64,000 bases of DNA from Pseudomonas putida (GCF_001976065.1 NZ_MNAH01000002.1:895386-959385); one strand, 5' to 3'. Shown: positions 7,352-16,755, counted from the stretch's first letter. Numbers and translations: made by a program. Notes: generated by a model not told the origin, from the sequence alone.

Positions 7352-8932
7352 TTAGATCGCTTCACGAGACGGTTGGCCATCCACCAATCGCTGAATGCGC
7401 AGTGGATTGCTGTTTTTCAGCGCATCCGGCAGCAGGCTATCCGGACAGTTCTGGAAACATACGGGGCGCAGGAAGCGGTCGATGGCCAGGGTGCCCACCG
7501 ACGTGCCGCGGGCATCCGACGTCGCCGGATACGGCCCGCCATGGACCATCGAATCGCAGACCTCCACGCCGGTTGGGTAACCATTGAGCAGGATTCGCCC
7601 GACCTTCTGCTCCAGCAACCCGGTCAGCTCGCTGAACTGCTCGAAGTCCGCTTGCTCGCCGAGGATGGTCGCGGTCAATTGGCCGTGCAAACCGTTCAGC
7701 GCGGCGCTCAGTTGTGCCTGGTCCGCCACTTCGACCACCACGGTGGTCGGGCCGAACACTTCCGCTTGCAGGACTTCATCACCCTCGATCAGCAGGCTGA
7801 CATCAGCTTTGAACAGTTGCGGCTGCGCCTGCCGCCCTTGTTGCGGATGGCCCGCCAGGTGCTCGATACGAGGATGATCGAGGAGCGCTTGCAAGCCATT
7901 CGCATAGCTGCCCAGCGTCCCGGCGTTGAGCATGGTCTGCGCCGGTTCATCGGCCATCATGTCGGCCAGTAACTGGAGGAAGGCCGTGAACTGCGGCGAG
8001 CGGATGCCGATCACCAGGCCGGGGTTGGTGCAGAACTGACCGCAACCCTGGACCACCGAAGCCGACAGGCCACGGGCGATGGTTTCCGTGCGCGCCAGCA
8101 GCGCCTGGGGCAGCACGATCACTGGGTTGATGCTCGACATCTCGGCGAATACCGGGATCGGTTGCGGGCGAGCCGCAGCCATGTCGCACAAGGCTCGACC
8201 GCCTTTTAGCGAACCGGTAAAGCCCACTGCCTGGATGGCCGGATGCTTGACCAGTGCTTCGCCCACCCCGCCGCCATAGATCATATTGAACACGCCGGCC
8301 GGCATGGCGGTTTTTTCCGCCGCGCGAATCATCGCATCGGCTACCTGCTCGGCCGTGGCCATGTGGCCGCCATGGGCCTTGAACACCACCGGGCAGCCGG
8401 CGGCCAGAGCCGACGCGGTGTCGCCCCCGGCCGTGGAAAATGCCAGCGGAAAATTACTCGCCCCGAATACTGCCACCGGCCCCAGCCCGATACGGTATTG
8501 GCGCAGGTCGGGACGCGGCAATGGCTGACGCTCAGGCAAGGCCCGGTCGATGCGCGCGCCATAGAAATCGCCACGCCGCAGCACCTTGGCGAACAGGCGC
8601 ATCTGCCCGCTGGTGCGGCCACGCTCGCCGATGATCCGTGCGGCAGGCAGCGCGGTTTCGCGGCACACCAGGGATACGAACTCATCCCCCAGCGCATCCA
8701 GTTCATCGGCGATCGCATCGAGAAATTGTGCACGACGCTCGGCACTCAAGCGGCGGTAAGCCGGATACGCCGCGGCGGCGGCCCTGGCGGCGGCATCGAC
8801 TTCGTCGGGCGTCGCCTGAATGAAGGCGTAGGGCAATGCCTCACCGGTTTCGGCGTCGACGCTGTGCAAAGTCACGCTGCCCAACGCGCTGCGCTGGCCG
8901 CCGATGTAGTTGTGGCCAAGAATTGGGGTCAT
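7352..8932 (-). CDS. 2-oxoglutarate semialdehyde (2,5-dioxovalerate) dehydrogenase
   Basis: 526 aa NAD(P)-dependent aldehyde dehydrogenase, the type that oxidises 2-oxoglutarate semialdehyde to 2-oxoglutarate at the end of non-phosphorylative pentose and hexarate routes. The FGASNFPLAFST cofactor/substrate segment, the FTGSLKGGRAL Rossmann turn, the general-base region FAEMSSINPV and the catalytic Cys in GCGQFCTNPG are visible. The ATG at 8932 has an ideal AAGGAGGT ribosome binding site, so the upstream extension of the open frame is not used. It is the last gene after the AraD1-type dehydratase (10-base gap), which supports the pathway assignment. Confidence 0.9.
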   Translation of the reverse strand: MTPILGHNYIGGQRSALGSVTLHSVDAETGEALPYAFIQATPDEVDAAARAAAAAYPAYRRLSAERRAQFLDAIADELDALGDEFVSLVCRETALPAARIIGERGRTSGQMRLFAKVLRRGDFYGARIDRALPERQPLPRPDLRQYRIGLGPVAVFGASNFPLAFSTAGGDTASALAAGCPVVFKAHGGHMATAEQVADAMIRAAEKTAMPAGVFNMIYGGGVGEALVKHPAIQAVGFTGSLKGGRALCDMAAARPQPIPVFAEMSSINPVIVLPQALLARTETIARGLSASVVQGCGQFCTNPGLVIGIRSPQFTAFLQLLADMMADEPAQTMLNAGTLGSYANGLQALLDHPRIEHLAGHPQQGRQAQPQLFKADVSLLIEGDEVLQAEVFGPTTVVVEVADQAQLSAALNGLHGQLTATILGEQADFEQFSELTGLLEQKVGRILLNGYPTGVEVCDSMVHGGPYPATSDARGTSVGTLAIDRFLRPVCFQNCPDSLLPDALKNSNPLRIQRLVDGQPSREAI

Positions 8933-8942
8933 AGGTACCTCC

Positions 8943-9935
8943 TTAAAGAGTGCCGACGGTGCCGGGTGCGAAAGCCGCATCGACAGGAGCGATGCCATTG
9001 ATCAATGGCGCGCCGAATTCACCCTGGCTGATCTCGAACACATCGCCAGGTTGCGTGCGAATGCCATCGGCAAAGGACAGGGTCGCGGTGCCGAAGAAGT
9101 GAATGTGAACATCACCCGGACGCAGGAACTGGCTGTACTTGAAGTGGTGGTACTCAAGGTTCGCCAGGCTGTGGCACATGTTCGCCTCGCCGCTGAGAAA
9201 CTCGTCCTGCCACAGCACCTGGCCGTCGCGCAGGATGCGGCTGGTACCAACCAGGTGTTGCGGCAGTTCGCCGACCCGCAGCTCTGGTCCATAGCTGCAA
9301 CTGCGCAGCTTCGAGTGGGCCAGGTACAGGTAGTTCTTGCGCTCCATGACGTGATCGGAAAACTCGTTGCCGACGGCAAAACCGAGGCGGTACGGCTTGC
9401 CGTCGTGACCTATGACGTACAGGCCGCTGAGTTCGGGCTCTTCTCCGGCGTCTTCGGCAAAGGGTGGCAGCGGGAACGGCTGGCCAGGGCGTACGACGAT
9501 GCTGCCGTCGCCCTTGTAGAACCATTCCGGCTGCACACCCGCCTGGCCCGTCGCGGGTTTGCCGCCCTCCACGCCCCACTTGAAGATGCGCATGGTGTCG
9601 GTCATCAAAGCTTCATCACCGGCCTGCTGGTGCATCTTGTCCCGGGCCGACGCGCTGCCCAGGTGGGTCAGGCCGGTGCCACTGACCAGCATGTGCGCCG
9701 GGTCCGGGTGATCCAGCGGTGGCAGGATGCGCAGCTGCGCCAGCAGCTCGGCGTAGTCATGGCTGATGCCCAGCCCGAGGCTGCGCACCTGCTGCTCAAG
9801 ATTGACCCCCGCCTCGATGGCCGCCAGCGCCAGGTCGCGCACCGTGCGGGCGTCTTGGACTTCACGGACCAATCCTTCCTCGACCACGCCTACGCGGCGT
9901 TCGCCGTTACTCAATTCGAACTGAACCAAACGCAT
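8943..9935 (-). CDS. AraD1-type FAH-fold 2-keto-3-deoxy-pentonate dehydratase
   Basis: 330 aa protein of the fumarylacetoacetate-hydrolase fold, AraD1/GguC branch. This branch is assigned to dehydration of 2-keto-3-deoxy-pentonate to 2-oxoglutarate semialdehyde. Visible features are the LVSGTGLTHLGSA segment, the metal-binding core around VGNEFSDHVMERKNYLY, and the IHFFGTATLS and GDVFEISQGEFG strands near the end. It lies ten bases upstream of the semialdehyde dehydrogenase gene, which would use its product. The identity of the pentonate (arabinonate or xylonate) cannot be read from the sequence. Confidence 0.85.
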   Translation of the reverse strand: MRLVQFELSNGERRVGVVEEGLVREVQDARTVRDLALAAIEAGVNLEQQVRSLGLGISHDYAELLAQLRILPPLDHPDPAHMLVSGTGLTHLGSASARDKMHQQAGDEALMTDTMRIFKWGVEGGKPATGQAGVQPEWFYKGDGSIVVRPGQPFPLPPFAEDAGEEPELSGLYVIGHDGKPYRLGFAVGNEFSDHVMERKNYLYLAHSKLRSCSYGPELRVGELPQHLVGTSRILRDGQVLWQDEFLSGEANMCHSLANLEYHHFKYSQFLRPGDVHIHFFGTATLSFADGIRTQPGDVFEISQGEFGAPLINGIAPVDAAFAPGTVGTL

Positions 9936-9972
9936 GAATTTTCTCCATTATCGAAAACGCTACAGATCCAAC

Positions 9973-10062
9973 TGTGGGAGCGGGCTTGCTCGCGAAGAGG
10001 TCGTCACATCCAACGTCACAGGTGACTGACACTGCGCATTCGCGAGCAAGCCCGCTCCCACA
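9973..10062. repeat. REP pair, head-to-head
   Basis: Inverted copies of the GCGGGCTTGCTCGCGAA-type REP, in the order TGTGGG...GAA then TTCGCG...CCCACA, between the MFS transporter gene and the AraD1-type gene, both on the minus strand. It may separate transporter from enzyme expression by stabilising the upstream part of a shared transcript. Confidence 0.9.
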
Positions 10063-10091
10063 GGGGTGATGGTGATTGCCAGATGTCTGGG

Positions 10092-11414
10092 TCAGGTGCG
10101 GGTCGCGCCACGGGCACTGGCGGCAAACTCATCCGCCGGCAACACATGCTTGCGCTCCAACAGGCGATACACCACACCGGTCAACACCAGGCCGAACAGC
10201 ATCACGCAGGACAGGAAATACAGCCCCGACGCCAGGTTGCCGGTGTATTCCTTGAGTGCGCCAATCACAAACGGACCGATGTAGCCGCCCAGGTTGCCCA
10301 CCGAGTTGATCAATGCAATCCCCGCCGCCGCACTCGCGCCGGCAAAAAAGCGACCGGGCAAGGTCCAGAAAATCGCCGTGCAGGAAAACAGCGAGAACGC
10401 CACCAGGCACAACGCCGCCAATTGCAACACCGGCACCGAGAGCCACGCGCTGAAGAACAAGCCGATGGCACCCAACACGTACAGCACCGCCAGATGGCCG
10501 TAACGATCATTCAATCGATCGGAGCTGCGCGGGATGATCAGCAGACCAATAATCCCGAAGATGTACGGCACCGATGAGACAAACCCGGTCACCAGGTCGG
10601 TGCCGCCAAACTGCTTGATCAGGGTCGGCAGCCATAGGCCCAGGCCATAGATGCTCAGTGTCACCGGCAGGTAGAACAGCGCCAGCAGCAACACGCGTTT
10701 GTCCTTGAGGGCGTGCAGCGGGTTGCCGTGACGGGTCTGGCCGTACAGTTCCAGGTCCTTTTTCAGCTCGCCACTGAGCCAGTCCTTTTCCGCCTGGTCC
10801 ATCCATTTCACCTGTTGCGGGCCATCCGGCAACCAGCGCAGCACCGGCCAGGTCAGCAGGATCGCCGGGGTGCCGATGACGATGAACAGCCACTGCCAGC
10901 CATGCAGGCCAAGAATGCCTTCCATGCCCAGCAGACCGCCGGACACGGGCCCGGTGATCATCATCGCGATAGGTTGGGAGAGGATGAACAGCCCCAGGAT
11001 CTTGCCGCGATGGCGCACCGGGAACCACTGGGTGATGTAGTAGAGAACGCCTGGAAAGAATCCGGCTTCCGCTGCACCGAGCAGAAAGCGCATCAGGTAA
11101 AAGCTGTTCGGCCCCTGGACGAAGGCCATGCCGATGGTGATGGCGCCCCAGGTGACCATGATCCGCGCGAACCAGCGCCGCGCGCCAAAACGGTCAAGCA
11201 TCAGGTTGCTGGGGATTTCGAGGAGGAAATAGCCAATGAAGAACAGCCCCGCGCCCAGCCCGTACGCCGCGTCACCCAGACCGATGTCGGCGCCCATGTG
11301 CAATTTGGCGAACCCTACCGCGGAGCGATCCACATAGGCGATCAGGTACAGCAGGATCAGGAAGGGAATCAGTTTCAGCGTGATGCGACGTATCAGCCGC
11401 AGTTCCTGGCTCAT
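10092..11414 (-). CDS. MFS transporter, sugar-acid (ACS) type
   Basis: 440 aa with about twelve hydrophobic segments and the MFS loop motif between segments 2 and 3 (LDRFGARRW). The overall pattern (RITLKLIPFLILLYLIAYVD start, GAAEAGFFPGVLYY in segment 4) is that of the anion:cation symporter family, which imports hexuronates, aldonates and similar organic acids. It lies upstream of the two minus-strand enzyme genes and divergent from the IlvD/Edd dehydratase, so uptake of the pentonate used by this cluster is the likely role. Its leader carries a perfect AACAACAA Hfq/Crc-type motif next to the ribosome binding site. Confidence 0.9.
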   Translation of the reverse strand: MSQELRLIRRITLKLIPFLILLYLIAYVDRSAVGFAKLHMGADIGLGDAAYGLGAGLFFIGYFLLEIPSNLMLDRFGARRWFARIMVTWGAITIGMAFVQGPNSFYLMRFLLGAAEAGFFPGVLYYITQWFPVRHRGKILGLFILSQPIAMMITGPVSGGLLGMEGILGLHGWQWLFIVIGTPAILLTWPVLRWLPDGPQQVKWMDQAEKDWLSGELKKDLELYGQTRHGNPLHALKDKRVLLLALFYLPVTLSIYGLGLWLPTLIKQFGGTDLVTGFVSSVPYIFGIIGLLIIPRSSDRLNDRYGHLAVLYVLGAIGLFFSAWLSVPVLQLAALCLVAFSLFSCTAIFWTLPGRFFAGASAAAGIALINSVGNLGGYIGPFVIGALKEYTGNLASGLYFLSCVMLFGLVLTGVVYRLLERKHVLPADEFAASARGATRT

Positions 11415-11429
11415 GAGATCGGTCTCCGA

Positions 11430-11437
11430 TTGTTGTT
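11430..11437 (-). promoter_or_regulatory. Hfq/Crc-type catabolite activity motif
   Basis: AACAACAA on the minus strand, just upstream of the GGAG ribosome binding site of the MFS gene. It matches the AAnAAnAA signature used by Hfq/Crc to block translation during carbon catabolite repression in Pseudomonas. Function here is inferred. Confidence 0.5.
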
Positions 11438-11507
11438 TTTATAGAACCTCGGGGGACGCCTCTCACGGCAAACCGTCAGGGCCATCCCTCCGCTGAAAAC
11501 GACTATA

Positions 11508-11518
11508 TAGTAATACTA
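11508..11518. promoter_or_regulatory. FadR-type GntR operator 1
   Basis: TAGTAATACTA matches the TnGTnnnACnA consensus of FadR-subfamily GntR operators exactly. It is the centre of a longer palindrome (ATAGT-aat-ACTAT) in the 193-base gap between the divergent MFS and dehydratase genes. The GntR gene at 13529 belongs to this subfamily. Confidence 0.65.
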
Positions 11519-11582
11519 TTTAACCAACAACACTTCCAAAGAGACGAATTTGCGCTTATGTTACGCTTCAGCTCGAACAATA

Positions 11583-11593
11583 TAGTCATACAA
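11583..11593. promoter_or_regulatory. FadR-type GntR operator 2, overlapping a -10-like box
   Basis: TAGTCATACAA again fits TnGTnnnACnA exactly and overlaps a TATAGT hexamer (11581-11586) placed like a -10 box, about 22 bases before the dehydratase ATG. Binding there would block transcription of the dehydratase gene. Its centre is 75 bases from that of operator 1, about seven helical turns. Confidence 0.6.
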
Positions 11594-11607
11594 TAAGAGA
11601 AGCGATC

Positions 11608-13344
11608 ATGTCTGATAAGAAACCCACCCTGCGCTCCGCCCAATGGTTTGGCACCGCCGATAAAAACGGCTTCATGTACCGCAGCTGGATGAAGAATCAG
11701 GGCATCGCCGACCACCAGTTCCATGGCAAGCCGATCATCGGCATTTGCAATACCTGGTCGGAACTGACCCCGTGCAACGCGCATTTCCGCCAGATTGCGG
11801 AACACGTCAAGCGCGGCGTGATCGAGGCCGGGGGCTTCCCGGTGGAATTTCCGGTGTTCTCCAACGGTGAATCCAACCTGCGCCCAACCGCCATGCTGAC
11901 CCGCAACCTGGCGAGCATGGACGTCGAAGAAGCGATTCGCGGCAACCCCATCGATGGCGTGGTGCTGCTGACCGGTTGTGACAAGACCACCCCGGCATTG
12001 CTGATGGGCGCGGCCAGTTGCGACGTGCCAGCGATCGTCGTCACTGGCGGGCCGATGCTCAACGGCAAGCACAAGGGCAAGGACATTGGCTCGGGCACCG
12101 TGGTCTGGCAGCTCAGCGAACAGGTCAAGGCCGGCACTATCACTATCGATGACTTCCTCGCGGCCGAGGGCGGCATGTCCCGCTCGGCCGGTACCTGCAA
12201 CACCATGGGCACCGCCTCGACCATGGCTTGCATGGCCGAAGCACTGGGCACCTCCCTGCCCCACAACGCGGCGATTCCCGCCGTTGACGCGCGTCGCTAT
12301 GTATTGGCACACATGTCCGGCATGCGTGCGGTGGAAATGGTTCGTGAAGACCTGAAGCTGTCAAAGATCCTGACCAAGGAAGCCTTTGAGAACGCGATCC
12401 GGGTCAACGCCGCCATCGGCGGTTCGACCAACGCCGTGATTCACCTCAAGGCCATCGCCGGCCGCATCGGCGTGGAGTTGGACCTGGACGACTGGACGCG
12501 CATCGGTCGCGGCATGCCGACCATCGTCGACCTGCAACCGTCCGGTCGTTTCCTGATGGAAGAGTTCTACTACGCCGGCGGTCTGCCAGCGGTATTACGC
12601 CGCCTCGGCGAAGCCAATCTGATCCCGAACCCGAACGCCTTGACCGTCAACGGCAAATCCATCGGCGAGAACACCAAGGATGCGCCGATCTATGGCGAAG
12701 ACGAAGTGATCCGTACCCTCGACAACCCGATCCGCGCCGATGGCGGGATCTGCGTGTTGCGCGGCAACCTGGCGCCGCTGGGTGCGGTGCTCAAGCCCTC
12801 CGCCGCCAGCGCAGAGCTGATGCAACACCGTGGACGTGCGGTGGTGTTCGAAAACTTCGACATGTACAAGGCGCGGATCAACGATCCGGAACTCGACGTG
12901 GACGCCAACTCGATCCTGGTCATGAAGAACTGCGGACCCAAGGGTTATCCGGGCATGGCCGAAGTTGGCAACATGGGCTTGCCGGCCAAGCTGCTGGCCC
13001 AGGGCGTGACCGACATGGTGCGCATTTCCGATGCGCGCATGAGCGGTACGGCGTATGGCACCGTGGTGCTGCACGTGGCACCGGAAGCGGCGGCCGGTGG
13101 GCCTTTGGCGGCGGTGAAGGAAGGCGACTGGATTGAGCTGGACTGCGCCAGCGGCCGGTTGCACCTGGACATCCCGGATGCCGAACTGGCGGCCCGCATG
13201 GCGGACCTGCAACCACCGCAGCAATTGCTGGTGGGCGGCTATCGCCAGCTGTACATCGACCATGTGCTGCAGGCGGATCAAGGGTGCGACTTCGACTTCC
13301 TGGTCGGCTGCCGTGGGGCCGAAGTGCCGCGTCATTCTCACTGA
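11608..13344 (+). CDS. IlvD/Edd-family sugar-acid dehydratase (pentonate dehydratase)
   Basis: 578 aa iron-sulfur dehydratase. Three conserved cysteines of the family are visible at about residues 47 (GICNTWSELTPC), 124 (TGCDKTTPA) and 197 (AGTCNTMGTAS). The C-terminal MKNCGPKGYPGMAE and ARMSGTAYGTVVLHVAPEAA segments are typical of the sugar-acid branch rather than of true IlvD. The likely reaction is loss of water from an aldonate such as L-arabinonate or D-xylonate to give 2-keto-3-deoxy-pentonate, which feeds the AraD1-type enzyme on the opposite strand. The start is fixed by the upstream GAGAAGCGATC leader and by the operator position. Confidence 0.9.
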   Translation: MSDKKPTLRSAQWFGTADKNGFMYRSWMKNQGIADHQFHGKPIIGICNTWSELTPCNAHFRQIAEHVKRGVIEAGGFPVEFPVFSNGESNLRPTAMLTRNLASMDVEEAIRGNPIDGVVLLTGCDKTTPALLMGAASCDVPAIVVTGGPMLNGKHKGKDIGSGTVVWQLSEQVKAGTITIDDFLAAEGGMSRSAGTCNTMGTASTMACMAEALGTSLPHNAAIPAVDARRYVLAHMSGMRAVEMVREDLKLSKILTKEAFENAIRVNAAIGGSTNAVIHLKAIAGRIGVELDLDDWTRIGRGMPTIVDLQPSGRFLMEEFYYAGGLPAVLRRLGEANLIPNPNALTVNGKSIGENTKDAPIYGEDEVIRTLDNPIRADGGICVLRGNLAPLGAVLKPSAASAELMQHRGRAVVFENFDMYKARINDPELDVDANSILVMKNCGPKGYPGMAEVGNMGLPAKLLAQGVTDMVRISDARMSGTAYGTVVLHVAPEAAAGGPLAAVKEGDWIELDCASGRLHLDIPDAELAARMADLQPPQQLLVGGYRQLYIDHVLQADQGCDFDFLVGCRGAEVPRHSH

Positions 13345-13357
13345 TTACACAAAACCC

Positions 13358-13447
13358 TGTGGGAGCGAGCCTGCTCGCGAAAGCGTAGTGTCAGTCAATA
13401 CAAGTGTTGAATGATAAACCGCCTTCGCGAGCAGGCTCGCTCCCACA
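13358..13447. repeat. REP pair, head-to-head (GCGAGCCTGCTCGCGAA subtype)
   Basis: Inverted REP copies of the subtype with GAGCCTGC rather than GGGCTTGC, between the dehydratase gene and the GntR gene. It starts 14 bases after the dehydratase stop. Confidence 0.9.
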
Positions 13448-13528
13448 TTTGCTCCATGCCCGCCTCAGGAATGTGCCGTGCCTGTTATCATGCCCGCATC
13501 TCCACCGCCCAGGACCGCGCCGTTCCCC

Positions 13529-14248
13529 ATGGATTACCGCAAACCCTCCGACCGCAAAAGCATGCACTCGCGCATCGTCCAGGAACTGGGCATGCAGATC
13601 GTTTCCGGACGCTTCGAGCCCGATGACAAGCTGCCTGCCGAAGCCTTGCTGTGCGAGGAGTACGCGGTAAGCCGGCCCGTCTTGCGCGAAGCCACCCGTG
13701 TGCTGGTCGCCAAGGGCCTGGTGTATTCCCGTCCACGGGTCGGCACGGTGGTCAAGCCGCGCAAGGAATGGCACATGCTTGACCCGGACGTCCTGCATTG
13801 GCTGATGCAAAGCAGCCCGCAAAACCAGTTCTTTGACCTGCTGACCAGTGTGCGCAGCATCATCGAACCGGCCGCCGCCGCACTCGCCGCGCAGTTCGCC
13901 ACCGACGCGGATATCGCCGCCATCGGTGAAGCCTACCAACGCATGGAAGCTGCGCCGACGCCGGAAGCCTTGCTGCAACCGGACCTGGATTTCCACAGCC
14001 GTATTGCCGATGCGACCCACAACGACTTGCTGGCGAACCTGTGCAACATGCTCTCGGTAGCGATTGCCGAGGCGTTGAAGCATTCCAACCAGCGGCCGAA
14101 CCTGCATGAGCTGGCCCTGCCACGGCACAAGGCGATTCTCACGGCCATCGAAAATCGCGATGCGCTGGGTGCGCGCCATGCCACGCTGGTGCAGCTGGAT
14201 GATGCGCGCAGTGCGTTGAATGTGGTGCTTGGCAGCGATCCTTCATAA
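13529..14248 (+). CDS. GntR-family (FadR subfamily) regulator of the pentonate cluster
   Basis: 239 aa. The N-terminal winged helix-turn-helix (LPAEALLCEEYAVSRPVLRE, then VLVAKGLVYSRPRVGTVV) is joined to an all-helical FCD effector domain; the likely metal-binding residues are in DLDFHSRIADATHN and the ALPRHKAILTAIENRD helix. Such regulators usually repress sugar-acid genes and are released by the acid or its keto-deoxy derivative. Two exact TnGTnnnACnA sites in the divergent promoter at 11.5 kb fit this protein. The ATG at 13529 was chosen over an upstream frame extension that looks like leader sequence; the ribosome binding site is weak. Confidence 0.85.
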   Translation: MDYRKPSDRKSMHSRIVQELGMQIVSGRFEPDDKLPAEALLCEEYAVSRPVLREATRVLVAKGLVYSRPRVGTVVKPRKEWHMLDPDVLHWLMQSSPQNQFFDLLTSVRSIIEPAAAALAAQFATDADIAAIGEAYQRMEAAPTPEALLQPDLDFHSRIADATHNDLLANLCNMLSVAIAEALKHSNQRPNLHELALPRHKAILTAIENRDALGARHATLVQLDDARSALNVVLGSDPS

Positions 14249-14260
14249 AACACGATCCCC

Positions 14261-14288
14261 TGTAGGAGCTGGCAAGCCAGCTCCTACA
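14261..14288. repeat. Short perfect hairpin, TGTAGGAGC-type REP
   Basis: TGTAGGAGCTGGC and its exact complement separated by two bases. This is the small TAGGAGC-type repeat of fluorescent pseudomonads, here just after the GntR stop. Confidence 0.8.
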
Positions 14289-14313
14289 AGGGTTGGTTGT
14301 GAATTCGAGATGC

Positions 14314-14345
14314 AAAAAAGCCGCAACCAGGGTTGCGGCTTTTTC
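14314..14345. terminator. Bidirectional intrinsic terminator
   Basis: GCCGCAACC-ag-GGTTGCGGC stem with A-run before and T-run after, between the convergent GntR and RND genes. It would work on both strands. Confidence 0.9.
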
Positions 14346-14358
14346 ATTTCAGCGTGGA

Positions 14359-16743
14359 TCAGTGAGCAAACAACGAATTGCCCTTCTGCCCCGCCAGTTT
14401 CTCCGGCTTGATCAGGAACCGCGCCAGCGCCGGCAGCAGCCACAGGGCGCCGAACATGTTCCACAGCAACATGAAGGTCAGCATCAGGCCCATGTCGGCC
14501 TGGAACTTGATGGCCGAGAAGATCCAGGTGCACACGCCGATCGCCAGGCACAAACCGGTAAACAGTACCGCCTTGCCGGTGGATTTCAGCGTCTGGTAGT
14601 ACGCCTCCTGCAACGGCAGGCCAGCACGCAGGAAGCTTTCCAGTCGGCTGTAGATGTAGATGCCGTAGTCCACGCCAATCCCCACCCCGAGCGCCACGAC
14701 CGGCAGGGTCGCGACTTTCACGCCGATGCCCATGAAGGCCATCAGCGCGTTGCCGAGTACCGAGGTCAGCACCAGTGGCAGCACGATGCACAGGGTCGCC
14801 GCCCAGGAGCGGAAGGTGATCATGCACATGACCGCGACGCAGATGTACACCAGGATCAAGATGGTCAGTTCGGACTTCTTGATCACTTCGTTGGTGGCTG
14901 CCTCGATTCCCGCGTTACCGGCCGCCAGGATGAACTCCAGGTTCTCGGTATTGTTCGCCTTGGCGAACTCCTGCACCGCATGCACCGCACGATCCAGGGT
15001 TTCGGCCTTGTGATCGTTGAGGAACACCAGTACCGGCGCCAATGAACAGCTGTTGTTGTACAGGCCATCGGCACGGGCGATGGAGTTGTTCAGCACGTCC
15101 GGGTTACGCGACAGGGTTTCCCATTTCAGGTTGCCCTCGTTCATGCCCTTGATCATCTGCTTGGACACGGTGACCAGGGAAATCGCCGACTGCACGCCCT
15201 CGGTGTTCTGCATCTTCCACATCAGCTCGTCGATTGGCGCCATGGCTTCGTAGCGCGAGCAGCCTTCGGCCTTGGTCTTGACCATCACCACCAACACATC
15301 GGAACTGGTGGAGTAGTTGCTGATGATGAAGTTGTTGTCCTTGTTGTAACGCGAGTCCGGGCGCAGTTCCGGCGCGCCCTGGTCGAGGTCACCGATTTTC
15401 AGGTTCTGGCTGTACCAGAGGCCGCCGCCAAAGGCGATCAGTGCCAGCAGAATGGAAACCGGGGCCACTTTCGCGCTGGCAAAGTTCGCCAGCAGGCGCC
15501 AGAACGGATGTTCACGCACCGCGTCTTTCTTGCTGCGCTCGACGGCACGCTTGCTGATGCCGACATAGGAAATCGCCACCGGCAACAGGATCAGGTTGGT
15601 GAATACGATTACCGCCACACCGATGGAAGCGCCGATGGCCAGCTCACGGATGACACCAATATCGATGATCAGCAGCGTGATGAAGCCCACGGCATCGGCG
15701 AGAATCGCGATCATCCCCGGCAGGAACAGCTGGCGGAATGTGCGTCGCGCGGCCGTCAGGGCGTTTTCCGCTTCGCTCGATTGCAGGGCGATACCGTTGA
15801 TCTTCTGCACACCGTGGGAAATACCGATGGCGAAGATCAGGAACGGCACCAGCATCGAGTACGGATCCAGCCCGAAGCCGAAGAAGTGCATCAAGCCCAG
15901 CTGCCAGATCACGGCCACCAGCGTTGTGCTCAACACGGCGACGGTACTGCGCAGGCAGTTGGTGAACCACAGCAGGAGAATCAGGGTGATGACGAAGGCG
16001 ATGCCGAAGAACATCACGACCATCACCAGGCCGTCGATCAAGTCACCGACTTTCTTGGCGAAACCGACGATGTGGATCTTCACGTTCGGGTTCTGTGCTT
16101 CGAACTTGTTGCGGATCTTGTCTTCGAGCTCGTGGGAGAACTTGCGATAGTCCAGCGCCAGCAACTTGCCCTGGTCCTGCGGGTCCGGGTAGGACTCCAG
16201 CAGCGGGATGTCGACGATACTCGACTTGAAGTCGTTGGCCACCAGCCGCCCGACCTGCCCTGACTTGAGCACGTTGTTGCGCAGCAAGTCGAGGCTTTGC
16301 TGGGAGCCGTTGTAGCTCTGCGGAATCACTTCACCGCCCGCGAAGCCCTCTTCGGTCACTTCCGTCCAGCGAATGCTCGGGCTCCACAGCGACTTGAGGC
16401 CGGAGCGATCGACACCGGAGATATAGAACACCTCGTCGTTGATCTGGCGCAGGGTCTCCATGTATTCCTTGGAGAAGATGTCGCCATCGGTGGCTTCCAC
16501 CGAAATGCGCACGGTGTTGCCCAGGTTCGCCAGATCGTTACGGTGCTCCATCATCTTTTGGATGAAGGGATGCTCGAGCGGGATCATTTTTTCGAAGCTG
16601 GTGGACGGCCGGATCAGCGTCGCCTGCCAGAACAGGAAAATACTCACCAGCAAGCAGATCGTAATCACTGCCGGGCGGTTGTTGAAGATCAGGCGCTCGA
16701 GGAACGTCGCCTTGTCCTGATGATGTGTGCTTAAGGAAGTCAT
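14359..16743 (-). CDS. RND/MMPL-family inner-membrane exporter
   Basis: 794 aa. One N-terminal membrane segment, a large periplasmic loop, then five clustered segments; the arrangement repeats in the second half. This is the RND fold of the HAE3/MMPL branch (single polypeptide, no membrane fusion partner nearby). The sterol-sensing-like region AFVITLILLLWF...FGIGISHG-type in half one and VVALGVGIGVDYGIYIYSRL in half two are visible. It lies 28 bases downstream of the YCF48-like gene, a pairing I recall in pseudomonads next to genes for lipid or ester metabolism; such partners are absent here. The substrate is unknown. An AATAATAA motif adjoins its ribosome binding site. Confidence 0.9.
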   Translation of the reverse strand: MTSLSTHHQDKATFLERLIFNNRPAVITICLLVSIFLFWQATLIRPSTSFEKMIPLEHPFIQKMMEHRNDLANLGNTVRISVEATDGDIFSKEYMETLRQINDEVFYISGVDRSGLKSLWSPSIRWTEVTEEGFAGGEVIPQSYNGSQQSLDLLRNNVLKSGQVGRLVANDFKSSIVDIPLLESYPDPQDQGKLLALDYRKFSHELEDKIRNKFEAQNPNVKIHIVGFAKKVGDLIDGLVMVVMFFGIAFVITLILLLWFTNCLRSTVAVLSTTLVAVIWQLGLMHFFGFGLDPYSMLVPFLIFAIGISHGVQKINGIALQSSEAENALTAARRTFRQLFLPGMIAILADAVGFITLLIIDIGVIRELAIGASIGVAVIVFTNLILLPVAISYVGISKRAVERSKKDAVREHPFWRLLANFASAKVAPVSILLALIAFGGGLWYSQNLKIGDLDQGAPELRPDSRYNKDNNFIISNYSTSSDVLVVMVKTKAEGCSRYEAMAPIDELMWKMQNTEGVQSAISLVTVSKQMIKGMNEGNLKWETLSRNPDVLNNSIARADGLYNNSCSLAPVLVFLNDHKAETLDRAVHAVQEFAKANNTENLEFILAAGNAGIEAATNEVIKKSELTILILVYICVAVMCMITFRSWAATLCIVLPLVLTSVLGNALMAFMGIGVKVATLPVVALGVGIGVDYGIYIYSRLESFLRAGLPLQEAYYQTLKSTGKAVLFTGLCLAIGVCTWIFSAIKFQADMGLMLTFMLLWNMFGALWLLPALARFLIKPEKLAGQKGNSLFAH

Positions 16744-16755
16744 CGCTGCGCCTTC

